A stretch of 64,000 nt of DNA. It comes from an uncultured Chloroflexota bacterium (GTDB taxonomy: Bacteria > Chloroflexota > UBA11872 > UBA12225). The position numbers and the translations under genes are program-made. Below, piece by piece: positions 8,757 through 16,265 of this stretch (its first letter is position 1; each line of letters starts with the position of its first letter). Below the pieces are notes generated by a model. The model searched no databases. It worked only from the letters and a program-made list of their open reading frames with translations, and was not told where the DNA came from. The DNA lies in the NCBI GenBank assembly GCA_902805635.1, contig CADCTC010000018.1, forward strand, positions 1 through 64,000, in the 5' to 3' direction.

Positions 8757-9658
8757 CGCTCCGAGAGGCGGCTGACCTCGTCCCGCTCGGCGGGGGTCAG
8801 CCGCCACCCGGCCGCGCGCACGTGCTCGTCTACCTGCTCCGGGGACTTGGCCCCGCACAGGCAGACAGTCATGGCGGGGTGGGCGAGCACCCACGCGATA
8901 GCGAGCTCCACCAGCGTGTGGCCGCGCTCTTGCGCCCACGCCTGCTGGCGCGCGGCGGTGGCCAGTTGGCGGCGATACTCCTCGCCCTGGAAGCGCGGCA
9001 TGCGCGAGCGCTCGTCCTCCGCGGGGAATCGGTGGTCGGGGTCGTACTTGCCGGTGAGGAGGCCCTTGGCCAGCGGGCTGTGCGCCAGCACGCCGATGCC
9101 CCTGCGCTCGCAGTAGGGTAGAATCTCGGCTTCGATCTGCCGGTCCAGCAGGTTGTAGCGCGGCTGGAGCGAGTGGAAGGGCCGCGTTGCCCAGGCGGCG
9201 GCCATCTGCTGGGCGCTGAAGTTGGAGACGCCGATGTAGCGCACCTTGCCGGCGCGCACCAGGTCGTCAAAGGCGCGCATGGTCTCGTCGATGGGGTGCT
9301 GCGCGTCCCAGGAGTGCGCCTGGAGCAGGTCCACGTAGCCGGTCCGCAGGGCGCGCAGGCTGTTTTCGGTGGCCTCCATGACGTGGGCGCGGCTGAGGTC
9401 GGCGCCGCGCACTTTGGTCGCCAAGAACACGTCCTCGCGCTTGCCGGGCCACTCGCTCAGCGCGCGGCCGATGACGTCCTCGGAGGTGCGGTACGCCTCG
9501 GCGGTGTCGATGAGCGTGACGCCGCTATCCAGCGCGTGGTGCAGGGTACGGATGGCGGCGCGCTCGTCCACCTCCCCCATGCCGCCGCCAATGGGCCACG
9601 CGCCGAACCCGATCACCGGCAGTGCCTGCCCGTCCTTCCCCAGCCGTCTCCGTTCCAT
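8753..9658 (-). CDS. Aldo/keto reductase
   Basis: A 301-residue NAD(P)H-dependent aldo/keto reductase. The catalytic tetrad is visible as Asp and Tyr in DTAEAY, Lys in LATKVRG and His in LLQAHSWD. IGVSNFSAQQ and the C-terminal CLCGAKSPEQ loop (cofactor phosphate region) are typical of bacterial AKRs that act on sugars or general aldehydes. Start ATG 9658 has AAGGAG 9 nt upstream. Its last codon overlaps the convergent uxuA-like gene. In this setting a role in reducing or oxidising an aldose or keto-sugar acid is plausible but not shown. Confidence 0.88.
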   Translation of the reverse strand: MERRRLGKDGQALPVIGFGAWPIGGGMGEVDERAAIRTLHHALDSGVTLIDTAEAYRTSEDVIGRALSEWPGKREDVFLATKVRGADLSRAHVMEATENSLRALRTGYVDLLQAHSWDAQHPIDETMRAFDDLVRAGKVRYIGVSNFSAQQMAAAWATRPFHSLQPRYNLLDRQIEAEILPYCERRGIGVLAHSPLAKGLLTGKYDPDHRFPAEDERSRMPRFQGEEYRRQLATAARQQAWAQERGHTLVELAIAWVLAHPAMTVCLCGAKSPEQVDEHVRAAGWRLTPAERDEVSRLSER

Positions 9659-9833
9659 GTCGCTGTCTCCTTTCGGCCTGCCTCAGCGTGCCTTGGGCAG
9701 ATGGTGCCGTATGCACGGGTGCCTGCACCGACCGCCCGGGTCATGCTGCTATCCTGGTCCCAAAGCGCGGCATGAATAGTGCTTTACCTGTGCGCAGGGC
9801 AGCACGGGGGCTGTACCAGACAAGGACGATCCA

Positions 9834-9947
9834 ATGTACGACGCCGACTTCACCGACCTGCGCTTTGTCCTGCTGGTGGTGGCTGCCTTCATCATGGGCA
9901 TCGCCGGCTCGCTCTCCCAGCTCAACCAGATCCTGCCGCTCGGCTAA
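9834..9947 (+). CDS. 37-residue single-pass membrane peptide
   Basis: This ORF is too short for the track. ATG 9834 is preceded by AAGGAC at a normal distance. The peptide has a short acidic N-terminus (MYDADFTD), one hydrophobic helix (FVLLVVAAFIMGIAGSL) and a polar tail (SQLNQILPLG). The composition is that of a small bitopic membrane protein, inserted with either orientation. No family is recognised. Its stop overlaps the 3' end of the convergent MutY-like fragment. Confidence 0.5.
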   Translation: MYDADFTDLRFVLLVVAAFIMGIAGSLSQLNQILPLG

Positions 9948-10312
9948 TCCGCACTCCGCCCTCCGGCGGGGCACGGGATAGTGGCTGCACCGTACTGCCC
10001 GATCCCCGGCAGAGTCCGCAGCGCGGCCTCTGCCTCGGGGAGCCGTCTGTCGTGCTTGTGCATGACGGTGAGTGCCAGCCGCATCAGCCGCTCGGTGCGC
10101 GCCGGCAGCCCTAGCGGCCCCACGAGTGCCCGCACGTGGGCCGGGTCGGCTGCGGCAAGGGCCTCAACCTTCGGGCAGCGCTGCAGAAAGCGCTCGTACA
10201 CCGGCGCCGCACTGGCAACCGAGGCGTGCTGGAGTATCACCACTGCCACCGCGATCTCGTAGGGCGGCTTGCCCCAGCGCCAGGGCAGCCAGGGCAACTG
10301 TCGCTCGTGCAT
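9944..10312 (-). pseudogene. Truncated HhH-GPD (MutY/Nth-like) DNA glycosylase fragment
   Basis: The 122 codons match the first part of A/G-specific adenine glycosylases: WRWGKPPYEIAVAVVILQ at the N-terminus and the helix-hairpin-helix LPGIGQYGAATI near residues 98-109. The protein then ends (PCPAGGRSAD). A functional enzyme would continue with the catalytic Asp helix and usually an iron-sulphur loop, so the C-terminal half and catalytic Asp are missing. A conventional start is also not obvious. It is most likely a decayed gene rather than a working glycosylase. Confidence 0.6.
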
Positions 10313-10650
10313 GCGGAATCAGTCGAGCAGCCGGGGAGCAAACTCGCGGACTTTGGCCGAGCGGCTCTGCGCTTGTCGCACCGTCGTTGATGGCGGTATC
10401 ACCTGTGAGTCGCTCACCTCGTGGACTCGGGAGTATCACCGGGCTAGTGCCGGTCCAGTTCTGTCGAGAGGCGGCTAAACTTTCAGACCCCCAACGTTTC
10501 GCACGTGCCACACGTCCCGTCTGCGTTCCGAAGGTCTGTCTCGTCTCGATGCTCCGCTCTCTTCCCAGGTTTCTTCCCCGACCTATCGGGCTGGCGCTCG
10601 CGCCTCTCTCGACAGCGCCTGTGCATCCGGTTGCCTTAGCGCATCCGCAA
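10313..10650. other. 338-bp gap with no convincing gene
   Basis: The track extends the downstream SGNH ORF through this stretch, but the translation is Arg/Ala/Ser-rich and non-protein-like. A small dyad GTGAGTCGCTCAC is present near 10405. I see no clear promoter or terminator. Confidence 0.4.
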
Positions 10651-11457
10651 ATGTCGGCCGGGCGCTCCACGCGCCTGGCGGCGGTGGTGCAGTCGGCGCG
10701 CACGCGGCGCGCGGTGATTCGCGCGGGCGTTGCTGCGTTCGTGCCGCTGGTGGCCGGTGGGTTGGGCTCGTGGGCCGATGCACTGGGCCCGCTGGCGTTG
10801 GTGGTTGCGCCGCTGCGGCGGCCGGCGCCGGCCGCGCTGGAGCGCACGCCGCTGGACGCGCAGAACGGACCGCTCACCTACGTGGCAGTTGGCGCCTCAG
10901 ACACGGTGGGTTTTGGTATCGCGGATAGGGCGCGGCGTGGGTGGGTGCCGCTGCTCAACAATAAGCTGCCGCAGCCGTCGCGGCTGATCAACCTGGGGTG
11001 GGGCGGCAGCACGCTGCGCCAAGCGCTGGCTCAACAGCTGCCGCGGGCGATCGAGGCGCAGCCGGACCTGGTCACCATCTGGCTGGCGGTGAACGACGTG
11101 CTGGGGGGCGTGGGGCTGAGCGAGTACCGCGCGGACCTGGACTACCTGCTGGGCGAGCTGCGGACGAAGACGCGGGCGGTGGTGGCGGTGGGTAACGTGC
11201 CTTACCCGGCGGACTTCCTGGACCCGTGGGGCGTGCCGGAGATCGTGCGGCGCACCGTGGCCGGCAGCTGGAACCGTGCCATCGCGGGCGCCGCGCACAA
11301 GCACGGCGCGGTCCTGGTGGACCTCTACCGCGGCTGGCGCGTGGCCGAGCACCCGGAGTACATTGGGCCGGACGGGCTGCACCCCAGCGAGGCCGGCTAC
11401 GCGTCGCTGGCGGAAACGTTCCTGGCGACGCTGCGCGCGCAGCGCGTAATTGGCTGA
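10651..11457 (+). CDS. Secreted SGNH/GDSL-type hydrolase
   Basis: An esterase/lipase of the SGNH superfamily, about 268 residues. The four family blocks are visible: the Ser block VGASDTVGFG, the Gly block LGWGGS, the Asn block LAVND and the Asp-His block DGLHPSEAGY. The N-terminus has twin arginines before a hydrophobic stretch (TRRAVIRAGVAAFVPLVAG), so export through Tat is likely. The start is uncertain: ATG 10651 is my choice and ATG 10549 is also in frame. The track start at 10072 runs through non-protein-like sequence and the MutY fragment. Substrate unknown; such enzymes often deacetylate polysaccharides or cleave lipid esters. Confidence 0.82.
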   Translation: MSAGRSTRLAAVVQSARTRRAVIRAGVAAFVPLVAGGLGSWADALGPLALVVAPLRRPAPAALERTPLDAQNGPLTYVAVGASDTVGFGIADRARRGWVPLLNNKLPQPSRLINLGWGGSTLRQALAQQLPRAIEAQPDLVTIWLAVNDVLGGVGLSEYRADLDYLLGELRTKTRAVVAVGNVPYPADFLDPWGVPEIVRRTVAGSWNRAIAGAAHKHGAVLVDLYRGWRVAEHPEYIGPDGLHPSEAGYASLAETFLATLRAQRVIG

Positions 11458-11593
11458 GTCAGCCGATCAGAGAAAGAGGCGTGCGGGGAGGCGAAGGGTC
11501 ACGTGAGTTGGCTGGTGCTCCCGTCTGATCGGGAGTGGTCCATGTGCTGAGGTGGTGAGACTGAAGCTGACGACCGGGGATGTTGACGCGACC

Positions 11594-12598
11594 ATGAAGA
11601 TTCTGATCCTTGGAGGGACCCGCTTCCTGGGGCGGCACCTCGTCGACGCAGCGAAGGCGAGTGGCCACCAACTGGCGCTGTTCAACAGAGGGTGGAGCAA
11701 CCCTGACCTCTTTCCAGATGTGGAGCAGCTGCGCGGCGACCGTGACGGCGATTTGGAGGCGCTACGGGGTAGGCGCTGGGATGCAGTAATCGACACGTCT
11801 GGCTATGTGCCACGTAGTGTCGGAGCATCGGCTCGCCTGCTCGCAGACGCGTGCGAGCGCTATGTATTTGTCTCAACCATCTCGGTGTACGCAGACCCCT
11901 CCCGGTGGCCTATCACGGAAGACCACGCTGTGGGACGGCTGGACGATCCGCAGGTGGAGGAGATCACCGGCGCCACATACGGTCCGCTCAAGGTGCTGTG
12001 CGAGCGCGAGGTGGAAGGCGCGCTTCCCGGGCGCGGGCTGATCGTCCGGCCGGGGCTGATCGTGGGGCCGCATGACCCGACCGGTCGCTTCACGTATTGG
12101 CCGCGGCGCGTGGCGCAGGGTGGTGAGCTGCTGGCGCCGGGCCATCCGGGAGAGCTGGTGCAGGTTATCGATGCGCGCGACCTGGCGGCGTGGACGGTGC
12201 GCTGCGTGGAAGAAGGAACTGCCGGCACCTTCAACGCCACCGGCCTGGCCGCGCCGCTCACTATCGGCGAAGTGCTCCAGACCAGCAGGGCCGTCAGTGG
12301 CAGCGATGCGTGCTTCACCTGGGTAGACGAAGCGTTCCTGCTCGAGCGCGGTGTGCGTTACTGGCAAGACCTGCCGGCGCTGGTGCCGGAGAGCGATGCG
12401 TCGCTGGCTGGCATGGTGCATATCGACTGCACGCGTGCCATTGCGGCTGGCCTGACGTTCCGGCCGCTGGAGGACACCATCCGCGACACTCTGGCGTGGG
12501 ACGCCACGCTGCCTGCAGGTGTACCCGTGCAGGCAGTGCAGGCAGGGCTGACCCTGGATCGTGAAGCCGAGCTGCTGGCGGCCTGGCACGAGCGGTGA
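11594..12598 (+). CDS. NAD-dependent epimerase/dehydratase family protein
   Basis: An extended short-chain dehydrogenase of 334 residues with the N-terminal dinucleotide motif ILGGTRFLGRH and a conserved VDTSGY-type strand (VIDTSGYVP). VFVSTISVYAD corresponds to the catalytic Ser/Tyr region of sugar-nucleotide epimerases, though the usual YxxxK is seen only loosely as TYGPLK. Start ATG 11594 is chosen because the dinucleotide fold begins there. A related protein is encoded at 31102-32235. It is probably an NAD-binding reductase or epimerase on a sugar; substrate unknown. Confidence 0.82.
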   Translation: MKILILGGTRFLGRHLVDAAKASGHQLALFNRGWSNPDLFPDVEQLRGDRDGDLEALRGRRWDAVIDTSGYVPRSVGASARLLADACERYVFVSTISVYADPSRWPITEDHAVGRLDDPQVEEITGATYGPLKVLCEREVEGALPGRGLIVRPGLIVGPHDPTGRFTYWPRRVAQGGELLAPGHPGELVQVIDARDLAAWTVRCVEEGTAGTFNATGLAAPLTIGEVLQTSRAVSGSDACFTWVDEAFLLERGVRYWQDLPALVPESDASLAGMVHIDCTRAIAAGLTFRPLEDTIRDTLAWDATLPAGVPVQAVQAGLTLDREAELLAAWHER

Positions 12599-12640
12599 CG
12601 GTCTTGGCCTCCCTGCTGGTGCGGCCCGGATCCAGCCTGC

Positions 12641-13729
12641 TCAGGTCAGCGGATGGCCATTCACCGAGCGGTAGTAGGCATCGTCCGGGGTGATGGCCCC
12701 GCGGCGTACGGGCTGTCCCGTAGACGACGACTTGTAGAGGGCGCTGCAGAACTCCAGTGTGCGGCGCACCTCATCACCGCTAGCCAGCGGGCGCCGACCT
12801 TGCTCCATGGCGTCGATCAGCTCAGCCAGCTGCGCACCATGGGAGGCCGCCGGTGCATCGGGTAGTGCCATCCGGGGGGCGACGGTATCGCCGGGCACTG
12901 TGGTGGAAGGCGCCGCCTGCGCAGGCGGCGTTATCTGCCAGTCTGGAGTGGTGTTGCGGTAGAGGTAGACCGCCTCAACGGTGGCGTGCTGGAAGTCCAG
13001 GCGCAGCCGTGTCTCCTGGCGCGGCGAGACCGCGCTGTTCACCACGGTGGTGAGCGCGCCGGAGGCGTGGTGTACCACGGCGACCGACACGTCTTCCGCC
13101 TCCATTCGGTGGTCCAGCGTGGCGGCACTGGCGAAGACCTGCGCCCAGTCGGGCCAGAGCCAGAGGAACAGGTCCATGGTGTGAATGCCAAGCTGCATGG
13201 TGGGACCGCCGAACGCTTCCTGCCAGCGGCCATGCCAGGCCACGTCGTAATACGCCTGCGTGCGATGCCACGTCGTGGCGCAGTGGCCCACCAGCGGCCG
13301 GCCCAGCTCACCCGCCTCGATGAGCTGCTTCACGTGGCGCGCGGCGCCGCTGAAGCGGTTCTGCACCACGCTGGAGCAGACGGCGCCGCTGCGGCGCGCG
13401 GCCGCGTCAATCTGGTCAAGGTCGGCCAGCGAGCCACACAGCGGCTTTTCGCACAGTACCCAGGCGCCTACTTCCAGGCAGCGGACGGTCAAGCGAGTGT
13501 GCGAGGCAGGTGGCGTGCAGATCAGCACCAGGTCCGGTCGCTCTGCGGCGAGCAGCGTGTCCAGGTCGTCGTAGGCGCGTGGAATGCCGTGCTGCGCACA
13601 GAACGTCTCACAGCGCGCGCGATCCAGGTCTAGCGCCGCCACCAGCTCCACCCGGCCGGTGCACTCCGCCACCGCCGCCACGTGCTGCCGGGCAATGCTC
13701 CCCGTCCCTACCAGGACCGCGCGGTTCAT
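12641..13729 (-). CDS. Gfo/Idh/MocA family oxidoreductase
   Basis: A 362-residue NAD(P)-dependent sugar or inositol oxidoreductase. The Rossmann motif is VGTGSIARQH, and the family signature CEKPLCGSL carries the catalytic-region Lys of the EKP motif. The C-terminal alpha/beta domain includes GGPTMQLGIHTMDLF, with the His expected to take part in catalysis. Start ATG 13729. It is convergent with the epimerase at 11594. A second family member lies at 17669. Likely role: oxidation, reduction or epimerisation of a cyclic polyol or sugar acid. Confidence 0.88.
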   Translation of the reverse strand: MNRAVLVGTGSIARQHVAAVAECTGRVELVAALDLDRARCETFCAQHGIPRAYDDLDTLLAAERPDLVLICTPPASHTRLTVRCLEVGAWVLCEKPLCGSLADLDQIDAAARRSGAVCSSVVQNRFSGAARHVKQLIEAGELGRPLVGHCATTWHRTQAYYDVAWHGRWQEAFGGPTMQLGIHTMDLFLWLWPDWAQVFASAATLDHRMEAEDVSVAVVHHASGALTTVVNSAVSPRQETRLRLDFQHATVEAVYLYRNTTPDWQITPPAQAAPSTTVPGDTVAPRMALPDAPAASHGAQLAELIDAMEQGRRPLASGDEVRRTLEFCSALYKSSSTGQPVRRGAITPDDAYYRSVNGHPLT

Positions 13730-13771
13730 CGCGCGTGAGCATACCGCCCCGTCAACCGCTCAGTGGGCCGC

Positions 13772-14248
13772 TCAGTGAGTGGCGCTGATGTAGCGGGCGT
13801 GTGCGGGCGGCTGCCCGCGCTGCCGGATCGCCACGCCCAACACCATGGTGATGAGCCCCGCGCCCAGCATCATGAGCGGCGTGTCGGGCTGCTCTGCATC
13901 GCCAAGTAGCGGCCGTATCTGTATGCCAGCTACTTCCACAGCGGAGCTCCGAGCCTGTGCCTGCACCTGCGCGGGCGCATCGGCCTGTTGCGTGCGGGAC
14001 TCAGCGGCAGTGCCCACGGCTTTGACGGCGGGCGCTGCTGGTGCAGCCAACGAAGCCACCGCAAGCGGTGACGATGGCGCGGCTTCTGTCATGGCGCGTC
14101 CCTGCCAGCCGGCTACGGGAGGCGGGTCGCCTACTCCGCTCCCCAGCGCCAGGATCAACGCCAGCAGCAATCCGCCTACCGGAAGCAGCAGGCCGGCAAG
14201 GTAGGCCCACAGTTCGCCCAGCAGACCACCACGACGTTGACCTGTCAT
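13772..14248 (-). CDS. Hypothetical membrane protein with two TM helices
   Basis: A 158-residue protein starting at ATG 14248 (MTGQRRGGLLGELW) with GGGAG upstream; the longer track ORF is rejected as its N-terminus is not protein-like. One membrane helix lies near residues 14-36 (LAGLLLPVGGLLLALILAL) and a second near 124-141 (PLMMLGAGLITMVLGVAI). They are joined by an Ala/Gln/Pro-rich extracytoplasmic linker of about 85 residues. A short basic tail follows the second helix. No family is recognised. It may be an envelope spacer or a partner of secreted proteins; function unknown. Confidence 0.6.
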   Translation of the reverse strand: MTGQRRGGLLGELWAYLAGLLLPVGGLLLALILALGSGVGDPPPVAGWQGRAMTEAAPSSPLAVASLAAPAAPAVKAVGTAAESRTQQADAPAQVQAQARSSAVEVAGIQIRPLLGDAEQPDTPLMMLGAGLITMVLGVAIRQRGQPPAHARYISATH

Positions 14249-14397
14249 CGCTCGCTCGCTCCCGGGCATGCTCGTCGCCCATGATGTAAAGCAGGCGGCG
14301 TGCCAGCGCACGCCCGGGCACGTGTGTCTGGTCGTGCGAGTGCGGCGGCCAGAGGGAGAAGCACGAGCACAGCCAAGCGAGGTGGTGTCAGGCAGTA

Positions 14398-15444
14398 CTA
14401 ACCGCCAAAGGCGTTCCGCAGGGCGACGAGCTGCCCGACGGCGAAGCCCCAACCGGCGTGGTGGTCCAGCGTATCGTCGACGATGCCGGGGGTATGGTCT
14501 GGCTCGACCATGCCGTCGTAGCCGCTCTCGAAGAACGCGCGCATGCACGCCGCCATGTCAGTATCGCCGTCGTCATGGAAGGTTTCCACGTAGCGCGTGT
14601 ACGGCTCCAGCACCCGCACGTTGCGGAAGTGGACCATGCCGATCCGGCCGCGCCGTCCGAAGGCGCGGATCACATCTGGCGCCGACTCGCCCATCTCGGT
14701 GAGCACGCCGGTATCCAGGAAGAGCGTGTTAGCCGGGCTGTCGACGATCGTGACCAGGCGCTCAAGGTCGGCCAATGTGCGGACCGGCTGGGCGACGCCG
14801 CGGAAGACCGGCACCGGAGGGTCACAGGGATGCTGCGCCAGCCGCACTCCGGCGTCTTCCGCGGCGGGGACGACTGCCTTGAGGAAGTACTCCAGGCGAT
14901 CCCACATCTCCTCACGCGTGTGCGTGCCCACGGCAGGGATGGGTGGCAGGTCGGCGATGCGCGTATTGTCAAAGGCGCGGTAGGCCGCGCCACCGCGCCC
15001 TTCCACCAGGTAGTAGCCGGCGGAGGCCCGCAGAGCGGTGAAGTTGTACGTCAGTGTGCGCAGACCGGCGGCGCCCACCACCTGGATGCAGCGCCGGACA
15101 GTGGCCAGGTCGTCATCGCGGCCGTGCTGGCCCATCACGATACGGCCCGAGAGGGGGAGCGAAATGGTGGTTGGCTCCAGGGCGAAGGCACGCACGCGGT
15201 CGCAGATGCGGCGCTGCTCTTCCCGGTCGTATGCCGGCGCTTGCGGTCCGTGCGGGCGCTCTTGCGCCGGTGGAACCAGTGGCCGGCTGGAGCGTGGGGT
15301 GTCAACGTAGCGCGAGGGCACCCCCACCTCTTCCACGCCAATCTGGCGGTAGAAGCGCAGCGAGCTTTCCGACAAGTCGGCTATCTGCTTGCCAATCTTG
15401 ACCTGGTAGGTCCGTGTCGAGGACGCCTGGATCGTGGTGGACAT
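14398..15444 (-). CDS. UxuA-family (mannonate dehydratase-like) protein, paralogue 3, altered metal site
   Basis: A 348-residue relative of the two UxuA-like proteins at 6610 and 7767. Start ATG 15444 (MSTTIQASS) is chosen over the track start, which lies in a hairpin. Family positions are QHPCDPPVP (HPDDP changed), FLDTGVLTEMG where the conserved metal-binding Cys is replaced by Asp, His in VHFRNVRV and Asp-His in EPDHTPGIVDD. If the family alignment holds, the metal site keeps two His and an Asp but loses the Cys, which should change metal preference or activity. It may use a different acid sugar or be a non-dehydratase. Orphan from the other two. Confidence 0.75.
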   Translation of the reverse strand: MSTTIQASSTRTYQVKIGKQIADLSESSLRFYRQIGVEEVGVPSRYVDTPRSSRPLVPPAQERPHGPQAPAYDREEQRRICDRVRAFALEPTTISLPLSGRIVMGQHGRDDDLATVRRCIQVVGAAGLRTLTYNFTALRASAGYYLVEGRGGAAYRAFDNTRIADLPPIPAVGTHTREEMWDRLEYFLKAVVPAAEDAGVRLAQHPCDPPVPVFRGVAQPVRTLADLERLVTIVDSPANTLFLDTGVLTEMGESAPDVIRAFGRRGRIGMVHFRNVRVLEPYTRYVETFHDDGDTDMAACMRAFFESGYDGMVEPDHTPGIVDDTLDHHAGWGFAVGQLVALRNAFGG

Positions 15445-15457
15445 GGGACGGTGGACC

Positions 15458-16156
15458 TCAACCTGGCCTTTGGCCTGTCCCTCTCCTGTGGGAGAGGGAC
15501 ACATTGCCCGGGCCGCTGCCCGGCCGCGGCGTCGGGAATATACTGGTGGCGTTCTGCTGGAAACGCGGGCGCAGGCGTGCCCAGGTCTGGTCCAGCGCCT
15601 CAGGGAGGACCTTGGTTTCGCTAAGCACCGGCATGAAGTTGGTGTCGCCGTTCCAGCGTGGCACGACGTGCACGTGCAGGTGGTCGGGCAGACCGGCGCC
15701 CGCGGGGCGTCCCAGGTTGAGGCCGACGTTGAAGGCGTCTGGCTGGTATTCGTCCCTCAGCGCGGCGACAGCGCGCTGCGTTAGGTCGAACACTTCGTGG
15801 CCCGTCTCGGACGGCAGTTGCGTCAAATCTCCGCCGTGGGCGTAAGGCGCCACCATCAAGTGGCCGCTGTTGTACGGGTACAGGTTGAGCAGCACCAGCG
15901 CGTGCTCGCCGCGCTGGAGCACCAGCTGCTCTGCGTCTTGCTCCGGCGCGGCTGCGATAGCGCACAGGAAGCACGCCTGTTGGTCTCGTTGTTCGGGGTG
16001 CGGCGGCGGCTGGTCTAGCTTTGCCGGGGTGTCCACCTTGCGCGAGGGCCGCTCGCGCCGAGCCTTTGGCGCGGAGTGACTCTGCCGCGAGGACTGCGCC
16101 GATTCGGCAGTGCCGGCGACGTAGCCCATGCGCCAGGGGGTCCAGAGGCGCTGCAT
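15458..16156 (-). CDS. HIT-family hydrolase/phosphorylase (Ap4A-phosphorylase-like)
   Basis: A 232-residue histidine-triad protein. It opens with the hallmark MQRLWTPWRMGYV seen in the Rv2613c-type Ap4A phosphorylase group. A CFLC pair (likely zinc-binding) and the triad HLHVHVVPRWNGDTNFM follow. These enzymes act on dinucleoside polyphosphates or adenylyl derivatives in the cytoplasm. A basic, Ser/Lys-rich insertion of about 45 residues separates the start motif from the CFLC pair and is unusual. I use ATG 16156, since upstream sequence is not protein-like. The last 30 residues run through the hairpin at 15476-15501. Divergent from the hydrolase at 16266. Confidence 0.85.
   Translation of the reverse strand: MQRLWTPWRMGYVAGTAESAQSSRQSHSAPKARRERPSRKVDTPAKLDQPPPHPEQRDQQACFLCAIAAAPEQDAEQLVLQRGEHALVLLNLYPYNSGHLMVAPYAHGGDLTQLPSETGHEVFDLTQRAVAALRDEYQPDAFNVGLNLGRPAGAGLPDHLHVHVVPRWNGDTNFMPVLSETKVLPEALDQTWARLRPRFQQNATSIFPTPRPGSGPGNVSLSHRRGTGQRPG
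15476..15501. terminator. Perfect 11-bp hairpin between HIT gene and uxuA-like gene
   Basis: TGTCCCTCTCC pairs perfectly with GGAGAGGGACA around a TGTG loop. It overlaps the 3' end of the HIT gene reading frame and stands 30 nt before the next minus-strand start. No T-run follows, so it may be a terminator of a non-canonical type or a dispersed palindromic (REP-like) element. Confidence 0.5.
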
Positions 16157-16265
16157 CGGCGGAGTGTACTGCGCGCGAACGGTAGCTGGCTGACCCGGCC
16201 GGTATGATGGGAGTGGGGCTCCGGCAGCGCACGGCAGCGCACAACGCAGGAGAGCGAGGTCCAAC

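Noticed and set aside
7809-8939. 376-codon minus-strand ORF over the uxuA-like gene
   Set aside because: Shadow of 7767-8756; composition is Arg/Val/His-rich and no motif is seen.
10072-10650. Long N-terminal extension of the SGNH hydrolase
   Set aside because: It overlaps the MutY fragment antisense and reads as non-protein-like sequence, then meets the signal region.
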